A DNA stretch of 24,318 bases from Rhodospirillaceae bacterium (GTDB lineage: Bacteria > Pseudomonadota > Alphaproteobacteria > Puniceispirillales > Puniceispirillaceae). Below, in pieces: positions 15,624-23,494 of this stretch (position 1 is its first letter; every line of letters starts with the position of its first letter). Location of the stretch: positions 11,040-35,357 of the forward strand of contig PBLM01000048.1 in NCBI GenBank assembly GCA_002721775.1, in the 5' to 3' direction. Both the position numbers and the translations under genes were made by a program. The notes beneath the pieces are model-generated. The model was not told the origin of the DNA, made no database searches, and worked only from the letters and a program-made list of their open reading frames with translations.

Positions 15624-17129
15624 TCAGAAACTGTCAGGTAATTTATTCGCATCAGCAAGATCTGCAAATTTAGTCAGGCGGCCATCAAAGCTGACATTTG
15701 CCGTCCCAATTGGCCCATGGCGTTGCTTTGCAATAATGATTTCTGCTTTTCCCGTCGCCCTTTCAAGTCGTTCCTGCCAGAGCTGGTATCGCAGATTATA
15801 TTTTTCTTGAGTTTCATTTTCCTTTAGTTCTGGCTCTCCCTTATTCAAATAATATTCCTCCCGATACACAAACATCACCACATCAGCATCTTGCTCAATT
15901 GAACCTGATTCGCGCAGGTCAGCGAGATTTGGATGCTTGTCTTCCCGTTGTTCAACAGCACGTGAAAGTTGGGAAAGGGCAAGAACTGGAACATCAAGCT
16001 CCTTCGCCAAACTTTTTAGAGAGCGACTGATATTTGATATTTCCTGTACCCTATTCTCTGGCCGTAAACCTAGTTGCGCCTGCAACAATTGTAGATAATC
16101 AACAACGATAAGACCAAGTCCCTTTGTGCGTTTTAATCGCCTGGCCCGGCTAGCAATCTGGCTTACAGACAGAGCTGGAGTGTCATCAATGAAGAAGGGG
16201 GCTCTTGAAATCTGCTCGCTGGCTTCAACAAGTGCCAGAAATTCACGGTCATTTATTCTACCCCTTCGAATATTGTCAGAATCAAGACCAGATCTTTCAG
16301 CCAGAATACGGGTGCCAAGCTGTTCTGAAGACATTTCCAAAGAGAAAAAAGCAACTGGTACGGCTGTTTCATCTGTGCGTGTTGTTGTTGCAGCATGAAA
16401 CGCGATATTTGTTGCAAGTGCGGTTTTACCCATTGCTGGCCGCCCAGCCAGAATTAGCAAGTCAGATTTGTGAAAGCCGCCTAAAAGATTATTCAGGCCA
16501 GTTAGGCCTGTGCTGACACCTGAAAGGTGTCCTTCTGTCTTAGTTGCAGCTTCAGCAATATTTATTGTTTCAGTTAGAACAAGATCAAAAGATTTTAATC
16601 CATGTTCAGCAGTGTCATCCTCCGCAAGCGTATAGAGTTGTTGTTCAGCAGCTTCGATTTGTGTTTGTGCTGGAATGTCAATATCGGGGTTCCGAGCATC
16701 ATGAATGACATTATCTGAAATTCTAACCAACTCGCGACGCAGGAAGGTTTGATGGACAACATCTGCATAATCCTTCGCTTCGGAAATAGAGATGACGCCA
16801 TCAACCAAGTCCCCTAGATAGCTGGCGGCTCTGTCATCACCGAATCCCACATGATCATGGAAGAAAGTTTTTAAAGTCACTGGGCTGGCCAATTGGGCGC
16901 GGCTGATTAGGCGTGTGGCAACTTCAAATATCTGGACATGCAAGGGGTCATAAAAATGCTCAGGGCGCAGTTGAACATTAAGCCCGTCTAGAATGTTGTT
17001 ATCCAGCAGAAGCGCGCCAAGGAAGTTCTGCTCTGCTTGCAGGTTATTAGGAAGTTCGCGGAGCCTCTCACCGCCTGTAGACAAAGAGACCAAGTTCGAA
17101 GGATTCTGTTCTGAAGCTGATTCGGACAT
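15624..17129 (-). CDS. dnaB: Replicative DNA helicase DnaB
   Basis: Hexameric 5'-3' helicase that unwinds DNA at the replication fork. The N-terminal primase-interacting domain covers about 25-175 (LPNNLQAEQNFLGALLLD is typical). The RecA-like domain has Walker A GRPAMGKT (229-236), Walker B LIVVDYLQLL, the LALSQLSRAVEQR motif and DLRESGSIEQDADV. No intein is present. At 501 residues it is full length and begins MSESASEQNP. It is read from its own candidate promoter just after the rplI terminator, with a leader of about 54 bases and a weak ribosome binding site. Confidence 0.97.
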   Translation of the reverse strand: MSESASEQNPSNLVSLSTGGERLRELPNNLQAEQNFLGALLLDNNILDGLNVQLRPEHFYDPLHVQIFEVATRLISRAQLASPVTLKTFFHDHVGFGDDRAASYLGDLVDGVISISEAKDYADVVHQTFLRRELVRISDNVIHDARNPDIDIPAQTQIEAAEQQLYTLAEDDTAEHGLKSFDLVLTETINIAEAATKTEGHLSGVSTGLTGLNNLLGGFHKSDLLILAGRPAMGKTALATNIAFHAATTTRTDETAVPVAFFSLEMSSEQLGTRILAERSGLDSDNIRRGRINDREFLALVEASEQISRAPFFIDDTPALSVSQIASRARRLKRTKGLGLIVVDYLQLLQAQLGLRPENRVQEISNISRSLKSLAKELDVPVLALSQLSRAVEQREDKHPNLADLRESGSIEQDADVVMFVYREEYYLNKGEPELKENETQEKYNLRYQLWQERLERATGKAEIIIAKQRHGPIGTANVSFDGRLTKFADLADANKLPDSF

Positions 17130-17189
17130 GAAATCAGACTACGTCTTTCTAGTTATTAGGGGAAGCTGTGAAATTTGGGGATAGCGGGA

Positions 17190-17218
17190 ATAACACGAAT
17201 TTTTCATCACATTGACAA
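17190..17218 (-). promoter_or_regulatory. Candidate dnaB promoter
   Basis: On the minus strand, TTGTCA (17218-17213) and TGTTAT (17195-17190) are separated by exactly 17 bases, a good sigma70-type fit. Transcription would begin near 17183, about 54 bases before dnaB. The -35 box begins one base beyond the T-run of the rplI terminator, so the two elements sit back to back. Confidence 0.55.
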
Positions 17219-17219
17219 T

Positions 17220-17254
17220 AAAAAACCAGCCCTAAATTTGATTAGCGCCGGTTT
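17220..17254 (-). terminator. Intrinsic terminator of the rpsF-rpsR-rplI operon
   Basis: On the minus strand AAACCGGC (17254-17247) pairs with GCTGGTTT (17230-17223), with one G-T wobble. After a one-base mismatch, CTAA pairs with TTAG around a 6-base loop. A run of six T follows (17225-17220). It lies 37 bases after the rplI stop. Confidence 0.8.
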
Positions 17255-17291
17255 ATTTATCAGCTTGAAGAATCAGATGTCAGGTGTCTAC

Positions 17292-17918
17292 TTACTCTCC
17301 ATTGCCCGTATCAGCCTTATTGGTTTCTGTCTCTTTAGATTTATTTGCTATATTGTTGGCGACATCAGCTTTTTCGGCGTTCGTTCCTGCCGTGACTTGG
17401 GGTGCTTCTTCAAAATCGCTATCTTCAATTGCGACCACTGCCTTTCCTGTCTTGGCCTGTGTTTCAGCCTCTTCAAGAGAGCGGGCAACATTTACTGTTA
17501 CAATGGCGTCAACTTCAGCATGAAGTGATACACGGATAGGAAAAAGGCCAAGGGTTTTAATGGATTTATCCATATTTACTTGACGCTTATCCAAGTTATG
17601 ACCGGCTTCCATAATGGCATCAGCAATATCTCGTGAACTTACTGAACCGAAAAGTTGGCCCATCTCTGATGCTGCTCGCACTAAAGCAACAGTCAGCCCA
17701 CCCATGGCATCAGCTTTATTTTCAGCAGCAGCTTTTGCGTCTGCGTTGAGTGTTTCACGCTCAGAACGTTCAGTTTCGAACTTTTCAAGATTCTCTTTAT
17801 TTGCACGGAGGGCTTTGCCTGTGGGCAGAAGATAGTTCCGCGCATATCCAGGTTTTACAGTTACAACGTCACCAAGCTTTCCTAAGTTTTCTATGCGTTC
17901 GAGCAATATAATTTGCAT
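17292..17918 (-). CDS. rplI: 50S ribosomal protein bL9
   Basis: Large-subunit protein binding 23S rRNA near the L1 stalk. The N-terminal domain is standard: MQIILLERIENLGKLGDVV and VKPGYARNYLLPTGKA. A long helix follows, then the C-terminal domain with LFGSVSSRDIADAI and IRVSLHAEVDAIVTVNV. At 208 residues it exceeds the roughly 150 of E. coli because of an acidic tail of about 50 residues, which is common in alphaproteobacteria. AAAGGA upstream of ATG is a fair ribosome binding site. It is the last gene of the rpsF-rpsR-rplI operon, 22 bases after rpsR, and is followed by a strong terminator. Confidence 0.97.
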   Translation of the reverse strand: MQIILLERIENLGKLGDVVTVKPGYARNYLLPTGKALRANKENLEKFETERSERETLNADAKAAAENKADAMGGLTVALVRAASEMGQLFGSVSSRDIADAIMEAGHNLDKRQVNMDKSIKTLGLFPIRVSLHAEVDAIVTVNVARSLEEAETQAKTGKAVVAIEDSDFEEAPQVTAGTNAEKADVANNIANKSKETETNKADTGNGE

Positions 17919-17940
17919 AACGTTATGTCCTTTCCGCTAT

Positions 17941-18195
17941 TTAGCTAATCACGTAGGGCATAAGTGCTAGATACCGCGCACGCTTTATAGCGGTTGATAA
18001 TTCCCGCTGTTTCTTTGCTGAGACAGCAGAAATGCGAGACGGAACAATTTTTCCTCGTTCTGAGGTAAAGCGGGTAAGTAGTTTTACATCCTTATAATCA
18101 ATTTTAGGTGCATTGGGGCCAGAGAATGGACATGATTTCCGACGGCGACCTTGTGGTCTGCGGACAGCACTTCTTGTGATTTGCAATTGTGTCAT
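17941..18195 (-). CDS. rpsR: 30S ribosomal protein bS18
   Basis: Small-subunit protein that pairs with bS6 on the platform. The 84-residue protein contains [19 protein letters not shown], the segment [16 protein letters not shown] and the [20 protein letters not shown] end, all typical. The N-terminus is basic (RRPQGRRRK). Only one cysteine is visible, so no zinc ribbon. GAGGAG six bases upstream of ATG is a strong ribosome binding site. It begins 3 bases after the rpsF stop, and rplI follows by 22 bases. The bS6:bS18 complex is the known binder of the rpsF leader structure. Confidence 0.97.
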   Translation of the reverse strand: MTQLQITRSAVRRPQGRRRKSCPFSGPNAPKIDYKDVKLLTRFTSERGKIVPSRISAVSAKKQRELSTAIKRARYLALMPYVIS

Positions 18196-18198
18196 GGC

Positions 18199-18657
18199 TT
18201 ACTCCTCAGTTTCATCTTCAGATGTCGTTTGCTCAGCTGCACCTGATGTATTATCTGCTGTTTCGTCGTGGGTTCCAACATTACGTCCAGATGATGAACG
18301 GTCGCTCCGGTCACCGCGTCCTCCACGCTCAGGCTTGGCAGCCTGCATCATTATAGATGGGTCTTCTAAAACCTCTTCAATAGTGATATTCATGAAGCGC
18401 AGAACATCTTCATTAAGCCCCATGATACGCTCATATTCAGCTAGAGTTTCTGGGTCTGTTTCCAAGTTCAACATGACATAGTGGCCTTTCCGGTTTTTCT
18501 TTACCCGATAGGCAAGAGTGCGCAGGCCCCAATATTCATGTTTGTGAATCTTGCCACCCCCATTTTCAATTATATCAGAAAATTCTTTTGTTAGATTTTC
18601 AACCTGTGTGGTAGAAATATCTTGGCGTGCAATAAATACGCTCTCATAAAGCCGCAT
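18199..18657 (-). CDS. rpsF: 30S ribosomal protein bS6
   Basis: Small-subunit protein that binds bS18. The ferredoxin-like core spans residues 1-100: MRLYESVFIARQDIS, YWGLRTLAYRVKKNRKGHY and DVLRFMNITI. About 40 residues of a charged C-terminal tail follow, first Arg/Gly/Ser-rich and then acidic. An in-frame ATG at 18696 would add 13 residues, but the ATG at 18657 has AAGGAG six bases upstream and gives the standard N-terminus, so I chose it (152 residues). It heads the rpsF-rpsR-rplI operon and is divergent from fabD. Confidence 0.96.
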   Translation of the reverse strand: MRLYESVFIARQDISTTQVENLTKEFSDIIENGGGKIHKHEYWGLRTLAYRVKKNRKGHYVMLNLETDPETLAEYERIMGLNEDVLRFMNITIEEVLEDPSIMMQAAKPERGGRGDRSDRSSSGRNVGTHDETADNTSGAAEQTTSEDETEE

Positions 18658-18712
18658 CTGTTTCTCCTTTTGGCTAATCGTGAAGAGCAGTTCCAAACCG
18701 CTTTTTCACAAA

Positions 18713-18736
18713 CCAGCTTTTTCGGCGTAAAGCTGG
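18713..18736 (-). promoter_or_regulatory. rpsF leader hairpin with CCG loop, possible S6:S18 autoregulatory site
   Basis: On the minus strand CCAGCTTT (18736-18729) pairs perfectly with AAAGCTGG (18720-18713). The 8-base loop ACGCCGAA contains CCG. It lies 55 bases before the rpsF start. The bS6:bS18 complex is known to bind an rpsF leader structure with an exposed CCG and lower expression of its own operon. Position and loop fit; the fine geometry was not modelled. Confidence 0.5.
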
Positions 18737-18799
18737 CAAGGATGGGATAAACTGTTGGGGGCGATTAAAAATGAAAAGTCCACCCCCGACGATTGCTAG

Positions 18800-18828
18800 G
18801 TTATGCGCCGATGCGTTGAAAAAATCAA
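18800..18828 (-). promoter_or_regulatory. Candidate promoter of the rpsF operon
   Basis: Minus-strand TTGATT (18828-18823) and CATAAC (18805-18800) are 17 bases apart. The transcript would start near 18793 and include the CCG hairpin in a leader of about 136 bases. The -35 box is half of the palindrome AATCAAG-T-CTTGATT (18823-18837). Confidence 0.35.
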
Positions 18829-18831
18829 GTC

Positions 18832-18861
18832 TTGATTCTCTGTCAGTGACTGGCCTATCAC
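18832..18861 (+). promoter_or_regulatory. Candidate fabD promoter
   Basis: Plus-strand TTGATT (18832-18837) and TATCAC (18856-18861) are 18 bases apart. The -10 match is modest. The -35 box is the other half of the palindrome shared with the divergent rpsF promoter. Confidence 0.25.
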
Positions 18862-18916
18862 AAAAGATAAATATGCGCTTTTAAGATGAGTAAGCTAAAG
18901 GGAGCAAAACTGAATC

Positions 18917-19855
18917 ATGGCAGTTACAGCATTTCTTTTTCCAGGGCAGGGATCTCAGGTGGTGGGTATGGCCAGCATGCTTGCGCAGAACAGCAAAATT
19001 GCAAAGGATATCTTATCTGAAATTGATGATGCCCTTGACTTTAAATTGTCAGCTCTCATGGCTGAGGGCCCTACAGATGACCTGCAGCTAACCCAAAACG
19101 CGCAGCCTGCCTTATTTACAAGTTCAATCTGCACCTTGCGCGTTTTGCAGAACCAGACTGGGAAAAACATTTATGAACTGTGCAGTTATGTTGCCGGCCA
19201 TTCTTTGGGTGAATATTCAGCCCTTTGTGCGGCTGGCAGTTTGGGCATTGCGGAAACGGCACGCCTACTGCACCTTCGTGGCCAATCTATGCAACGGGCA
19301 GTTCCTGTTGGTGAAGGGGCCATGGCTGCTTTGATTGGTGCTGATTTGGCCCTTGCCGAAGAAATTGCAATTGACTCGACTGATGCAGGGCTTGTGCAGA
19401 TAGCGAATGACAATGCTGATGGCCAGATTGTGCTGAGCGGGTCCAGTGCGGGTATTGAAAAGGCGATGGACGTTGCTAAGGATAAAGGCCTGCGCCGTGT
19501 GGTCAAACTGCCTGTAAGCGCCCCGTTTCATTGTCAAATGATGTCCCCAGCAGCCGATGCCATGGCAGAGGCATTGGCCGAAATTGACTTTAAGAATGCG
19601 AGCGTTCCTGTGGTGCAGAATGTGACCGTTAAGCCTGAGACTTCTGCCGATATTTTGCGCAAAAATCTAGTCAGTCAGGTCACAGGCCGGGTAAGATGGC
19701 GTGAAACTATGAATTTTTTCAATCATGCAGAGGTGACTGACTTTGTTGAGCTAGGCACAGGGAAGGTTCTGTCTAGTCTTGCAAAACGTGCAGCACCGGG
19801 TGCACATATTCATGCACTTGATACGCTTGATGACATTCTGGCCTATCTGGGATGA
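18917..19855 (+). CDS. fabD: Malonyl-CoA:ACP transacylase FabD
   Basis: Transfers malonyl from CoA to acyl carrier protein, giving the extender unit for fatty-acid synthesis. Visible are FPGQGSQ (8-14), the nucleophile motif GHSLGE with Ser96, LLHLRGQSMQ with the substrate-binding Arg, the active-site segment VSAPFHC and the final VELGTGKVL. At 312 residues it has the normal length. The start gives MAVTAFLFPGQG as usual; GGGAG lies 12 bases upstream. Its stop overlaps an ATG at 19852, and fabG follows at once. It is divergent from rpsF. Confidence 0.97.
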   Translation: MAVTAFLFPGQGSQVVGMASMLAQNSKIAKDILSEIDDALDFKLSALMAEGPTDDLQLTQNAQPALFTSSICTLRVLQNQTGKNIYELCSYVAGHSLGEYSALCAAGSLGIAETARLLHLRGQSMQRAVPVGEGAMAALIGADLALAEEIAIDSTDAGLVQIANDNADGQIVLSGSSAGIEKAMDVAKDKGLRRVVKLPVSAPFHCQMMSPAADAMAEALAEIDFKNASVPVVQNVTVKPETSADILRKNLVSQVTGRVRWRETMNFFNHAEVTDFVELGTGKVLSSLAKRAAPGAHIHALDTLDDILAYLG

Positions 19856-19875
19856 CAGGGAAGGAAAGACAGCTT

Positions 19876-20613
19876 ATGTTTGATTTATCAGGGAAAACCG
19901 CATTGGTCACCGGGGCTAGCGGGGGCATTGGATCTCAGATTGTGACAGCTTTGCACGCTCAGGGCGCCACAGTGATTTTGCATGGGACACGTGCTGACAG
20001 GCTGGCCAGTCTGCAGGAAAGCCTCGGTGAGCGTGCCTATTATCTGCCAGCTGACCTTTCAGACCGTAAAGCGGTGTTGAAGATGATGGAAACCGCAACT
20101 GAGCTTGCTGGACCAGTAGATATTCTGGTGAATAATGCTGGAATCACGCGTGATAACCTGTTCATGAGGATGAAGAATGAGGATTGGGATGATGTGTTGG
20201 CAATCAACATGACCTCATCGATGCTGCTCTGCCGGTCAGCTATTCGTTCGATGATGAAAGCCAGATGGGGTCGCATCATTTCCATCTCATCTATTGTTGG
20301 CGTGACCGGTAATCCCGGTCAGACAAACTATGCCGCCTCAAAAGCCGGAATGATCGGTTTTAGTAAATCATTGGCTGCCGAGGTGGCCAGCCGTGGTATC
20401 ACCGTTAATGTAATTGCGCCAGGCTTCATTGAAACACCGATGACTGATGTGTTGAACGACAACCAGAAATCTGCGTTACTGGCCAATGTGCCCTCAGGGC
20501 GACTGGGGCGGGGCAGCGAAATTGCTGCAGCTGTGGTGTATCTTGCTAGTGAGGAAGCGGCCTATGTGACAGGAGCAACGTTGCATGTGAATGGCGGTAT
20601 GGCCATGCTCTGA
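19876..20613 (+). CDS. fabG: 3-oxoacyl-ACP reductase FabG
   Basis: NADPH-dependent reduction of 3-ketoacyl-ACP, the first reduction step in fatty-acid elongation. TGASGGIG (cofactor), NNAG, the catalytic Ser in SISSIVG, the Tyr and Lys of YAASK and APGFIETPMTD are all present. The reading frame is open from ATG at 19852, which overlaps the fabD stop and would give MTGKERQL before the usual start. I chose the ATG at 19876, which gives MFDLSGKTALVTG, matches alphaproteobacterial FabG and has AAGGA ten bases upstream. The chosen protein has 245 residues. The gene is intact and co-transcribed with fabD. Confidence 0.95.
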   Translation: MFDLSGKTALVTGASGGIGSQIVTALHAQGATVILHGTRADRLASLQESLGERAYYLPADLSDRKAVLKMMETATELAGPVDILVNNAGITRDNLFMRMKNEDWDDVLAINMTSSMLLCRSAIRSMMKARWGRIISISSIVGVTGNPGQTNYAASKAGMIGFSKSLAAEVASRGITVNVIAPGFIETPMTDVLNDNQKSALLANVPSGRLGRGSEIAAAVVYLASEEAAYVTGATLHVNGGMAML

Positions 20614-20650
20614 GCCAGATTGCAGCAAAGGTTCTGAATATCCTGCTTTT

Positions 20651-20679
20651 TTGGCTGGAAATTACTATTTAACTATGAT
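20651..20679 (+). promoter_or_regulatory. Candidate acpP promoter
   Basis: TTGGCT (20651-20656) and TATGAT (20674-20679) are exactly 17 bases apart, a good sigma70-type match, about 60 bases upstream of acpP. A small stem CCAGC-GTCCT-GCTGG (20704-20718) lies in the leader. This would let acpP be made at a higher level than fabD-fabG. Confidence 0.5.
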
Positions 20680-20746
20680 ATCACCCCGCTTGAAAATACA
20701 GAACCAGCGTCCTGCTGGCCACACAATACCTTAAAGGTGATATGAA

Positions 20747-20983
20747 ATGAGTGATATTGCAGATCGCGTAAAGTCAATTGTTGTTGAGCATCTTGGTGTA
20801 GAAGGCGACAAGGTGATGGATGGTGCTTCTTTCATCGATGATTTGGGCGCAGACAGCCTGGATACAGTTGAACTGGTTATGGCATTTGAAGAAGAATTTG
20901 GATGCGAAATTCCTGATGACGCAGCTGAAAAGATCCTGACAGTCAAAGATGCTGTTGATTTCTTGCAGGAAAACGCTGCTTAA
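20747..20983 (+). CDS. acpP: Acyl carrier protein
   Basis: Small acidic carrier of growing acyl chains. The 78-residue sequence has the phosphopantetheine site [12 protein letters not shown] (Ser37), then [18 protein letters not shown], as in typical AcpP. The start is preceded by AAAGGTGA with six bases of spacing; an earlier ATG at 20742 is out of frame. It sits between fabG and fabF, as usual, with its own candidate promoter and a terminator after it, so it is probably an independent transcript. Confidence 0.98.
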   Translation: MSDIADRVKSIVVEHLGVEGDKVMDGASFIDDLGADSLDTVELVMAFEEEFGCEIPDDAAEKILTVKDAVDFLQENAA

Positions 20984-21006
20984 AGCCAACAGGTTTTCTA
21001 CATTTC

Positions 21007-21064
21007 AATCCAGCGCTAATCTGCAGCTCATAGCGAGTACGCAAATCCGCGCTGGATTTTTTTT
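21007..21064 (+). terminator. Intrinsic terminator after acpP
   Basis: AATCCAGCGC (21007-21016) pairs perfectly with GCGCTGGATT (21049-21058), and an eight-T run (21057-21064) follows. The 32-base loop is unusually large for a terminator. It lies 24 bases after the acpP stop. fabF downstream therefore probably needs its own promoter in 21065-21159, which I could not pin down. Confidence 0.75.
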
Positions 21065-21159
21065 GACTTGAACTAGGAGGTGGTTTTGTCGCACTTTTTA
21101 AACAATAACAGTGATAAATTATTTGCTCTGAGCCATTCAGATAAAATAAAGAGGACAAA

Positions 21160-22422
21160 ATGCGCCGAGTTGTAATAACAGGAATGGGTATTGTCTCTCC
21201 CCTGGGAACAGGCCTTGACCATAACTGGACGAAACTGATAGCCGCTGAGAGTGGTATTGGTCGCATTGATGGCTTTGAAATTGACGATCTGTCCTGCCAG
21301 ATTGCCGGTCAGGTTCCACAGGATGGCTCTAAGGGGGCACTCGAGCTTGATGCGTTTATTGAATCGAAGGAACAGCGTAAATTAGACCGATTTATCCAGT
21401 TGGGGATCGTTGCAGCAGTTGAAGCGGTGCATCATTCTGGCTGGATGCCCGTTAAGCCCGAAGACCAAGACAGATCTGGGGTGATGATTGGATCAGGTAT
21501 TGGCGGTTTGCAAACAATTGTTGAAACCAGCCAACTTCTTGATAAACGTGGTCCCCGCCGGATTAGTCCGTTTTTTATTCCGTCTGCATTGATAAATCTG
21601 ATTTCAGGTCAGATATCCATAAGGTTTGGCTATCGTGGACCAAATCATGCTGTGGTAACGGCCTGTTCAACAGGTGCACATGCGATTGGTGATGCGGCTA
21701 GGCTTATCGCCTTTGACGATGCTGATGTGATGCTTGCCGGGGGGGCAGAAGCAGCTGTATGTCGACTTGGCATTGCTGGCTTTGCAGCTGCCCGCGCTTT
21801 ATCCACTTCATATAATGACTGTCCGGAGATAGCCTCACGTCCTTATGATACGGGAAGAGATGGTTTTGTGATGGGTGAAGGGGCTGGTGTTGTGGTTCTG
21901 GAAGAGCTTGAGCATGCCAAGGCACGTGGGGTTAACATCTATGGCGAAGTCAAAGGTTACGGCCTTTCTGGTGACGCTCATCACATTACAGCTCCAGCAG
22001 AAGATGGAAATGGTGGATTTCGATCGATGGAAGCAGCATTGAAGCGCGCCGGACTTGATGTGTCAGAGATTGATTATATCAACGCGCATGGCACATCCAC
22101 GCCACTTGGGGATGTGATTGAAGCGAATGCGGTTCGGCGCCTTCTGGGCAACGAATCTTTTGTATCAATGTCTTCCACCAAAAGCTCTACAGGTCATTTG
22201 CTTGGAGCGGCGGGTGCCATTGAGGCTATTTTTTCTACAATGGCTGTTGATCAAGATATTGTTCCCCCAACGCTGAACTTGCGTGATCCTGAGCCTAAAT
22301 TAGACGGGCTTGATCTTGTGCCTCTTGAAGCGAAGAAACGACCAGTTCGCAATGCCATGTCTAATAGTTTTGGTTTTGGGGGAACAAATGCTTCGTTAAT
22401 TATTGGCAAAGTTGACGCGTGA
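21160..22422 (+). CDS. fabF: 3-oxoacyl-ACP synthase II FabF
   Basis: Condensing enzyme that extends acyl-ACP with malonyl-ACP. The Cys-His-His triad is visible: Cys169 in VVTACSTGAH, His310 in INAHGTSTPLGD and His346 in SSTGHLLGAAGAIEA. FGFGGTNASL marks the C-terminus. At 420 residues it is full length. AGAGG upstream of ATG is a good ribosome binding site, and the start MRRVVITGMGIVSPLG is typical. Its stop overlaps the GTG start of mltG (GTGA at 22419-22422), so the two are coupled. It is separated from acpP by a terminator. Confidence 0.97.
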   Translation: MRRVVITGMGIVSPLGTGLDHNWTKLIAAESGIGRIDGFEIDDLSCQIAGQVPQDGSKGALELDAFIESKEQRKLDRFIQLGIVAAVEAVHHSGWMPVKPEDQDRSGVMIGSGIGGLQTIVETSQLLDKRGPRRISPFFIPSALINLISGQISIRFGYRGPNHAVVTACSTGAHAIGDAARLIAFDDADVMLAGGAEAAVCRLGIAGFAAARALSTSYNDCPEIASRPYDTGRDGFVMGEGAGVVVLEELEHAKARGVNIYGEVKGYGLSGDAHHITAPAEDGNGGFRSMEAALKRAGLDVSEIDYINAHGTSTPLGDVIEANAVRRLLGNESFVSMSSTKSSTGHLLGAAGAIEAIFSTMAVDQDIVPPTLNLRDPEPKLDGLDLVPLEAKKRPVRNAMSNSFGFGGTNASLIIGKVDA

Positions 22423-23462
22423 GTGGCGCCGAACAATATAAAGCTGACCAGCCTGAAAAGAAGCGACTCATTTTTATTGTTAGTCGCTTTGTGATTGTTT
22501 GCGGTATTGCTGCAAGCACTGCAGCCCTCGCAGGATATTTGTATATTGATGTTATGAGGGCCAACAAAGGGCCTCATCAGGAAACGGTTCTGTTTGATGT
22601 GCCTTCTGGGGCTGGTTTGTTTAAGATTAAGCATGATTTATTCCGGGCTGGTGTCGTCAGCCATCCTTGGCAATTTCATCTTGCTGTCATGTTTTCATCA
22701 AAAGAATTTGTACCCAAAGCAGGTGAATATGAGATACCCGCAAAAGCCTCGCTTGATCAGGTTATGTATATCCTTCATTCGGGACGAGTGTTTCAGCGTA
22801 AACTGACAATCATTGAAGGATGGCGTTCATTTGAAGTAATGCAGGCTTTGAATAATGCAGAGGAAATGAGTTCTGTCATTTTGCGGCCACCTGATGAAGG
22901 CAGCGTGTTTCCAGATACCTATTTCTACGCAAAGGGCACAGATCGGCGAACTTTGCTTACACAGATGCAAGCTAAAATGGAAATGATTTTGGCAGAGATT
23001 TGGGCTGAACGCGCTGCTGATTTGCCGCTAAAAGACCCCGAAGATTTGTTGAAACTGGCGTCCATCATAGAAAAGGAGACAGGCGCATCTGGCGAAAAAT
23101 CGTTGATCTCTTCAGTCTTTGTGAACCGGCTTCAAAGAAAAATGCGCCTCCAGTCTGATCCAACGGTATCCTATGGCCTTTCTTTAAAAAAGTCATTAAA
23201 ACGAACGCTTACGAAATCAGATTTGGCTAGCTTGCATAAATGGAACACATACCGCATCAAAGGGCTGCCGGAAACGCCCATAGCCAACCCCGGCTACCAG
23301 GCGCTTTATGCAGCAGCACATCCAATGAAAGCAGATTATTTATATTTTGTAGCAAATGGTCGAGGAGGCCATAATTTTGCAAAAACACTGGACGATCATA
23401 ATCATAATGTTAGACATTACAGAAGCATAATGCGTAAAAAGAAAAAGAGCCAAACCCAATAA
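22419..23462 (+). CDS. mltG: Endolytic murein transglycosylase MltG (YceG-like)
   Basis: Inner-membrane lytic transglycosylase that cuts nascent glycan strands and is thought to set their length. A short cytoplasmic N-terminus is followed by one membrane segment (about 18-46). A LysM-like region precedes the catalytic domain with the catalytic glutamate in ASIIEKETG (Glu218), FVNRLQRKMRLQSDPTVSYG, YNTYRI-like KWNTYRIKGLPETPIANPG and YFVANGRGGHNF. At 347 residues it has normal length. The start is GTG, overlapping the fabF stop. gmk follows after 32 bases, whereas yicC lies between them in many relatives as I recall. Confidence 0.94.
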   Translation: MSGAEQYKADQPEKKRLIFIVSRFVIVCGIAASTAALAGYLYIDVMRANKGPHQETVLFDVPSGAGLFKIKHDLFRAGVVSHPWQFHLAVMFSSKEFVPKAGEYEIPAKASLDQVMYILHSGRVFQRKLTIIEGWRSFEVMQALNNAEEMSSVILRPPDEGSVFPDTYFYAKGTDRRTLLTQMQAKMEMILAEIWAERAADLPLKDPEDLLKLASIIEKETGASGEKSLISSVFVNRLQRKMRLQSDPTVSYGLSLKKSLKRTLTKSDLASLHKWNTYRIKGLPETPIANPGYQALYAAAHPMKADYLYFVANGRGGHNFAKTLDDHNHNVRHYRSIMRKKKKSQTQ

Positions 23463-23494
23463 TCCTCGTAGACGTGGCATAGGAATAAGGTGAA

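Noticed and set aside
17212..17217. Plus-strand TTGACA as a promoter
   Set aside because: It lies inside the dnaB promoter and rplI terminator region and points at antisense rplI with no good -10 box or gene downstream.
18658..18696. Upstream ATG start for rpsF at 18696
   Set aside because: The extra 13 residues are not part of bS6, and the ATG at 18657 has AAGGAG at ideal spacing.
20625..20657. Terminator after fabG (GCAG...CTGC then T-run)
   Set aside because: The stem has only four base pairs and overlaps the better-supported acpP promoter.
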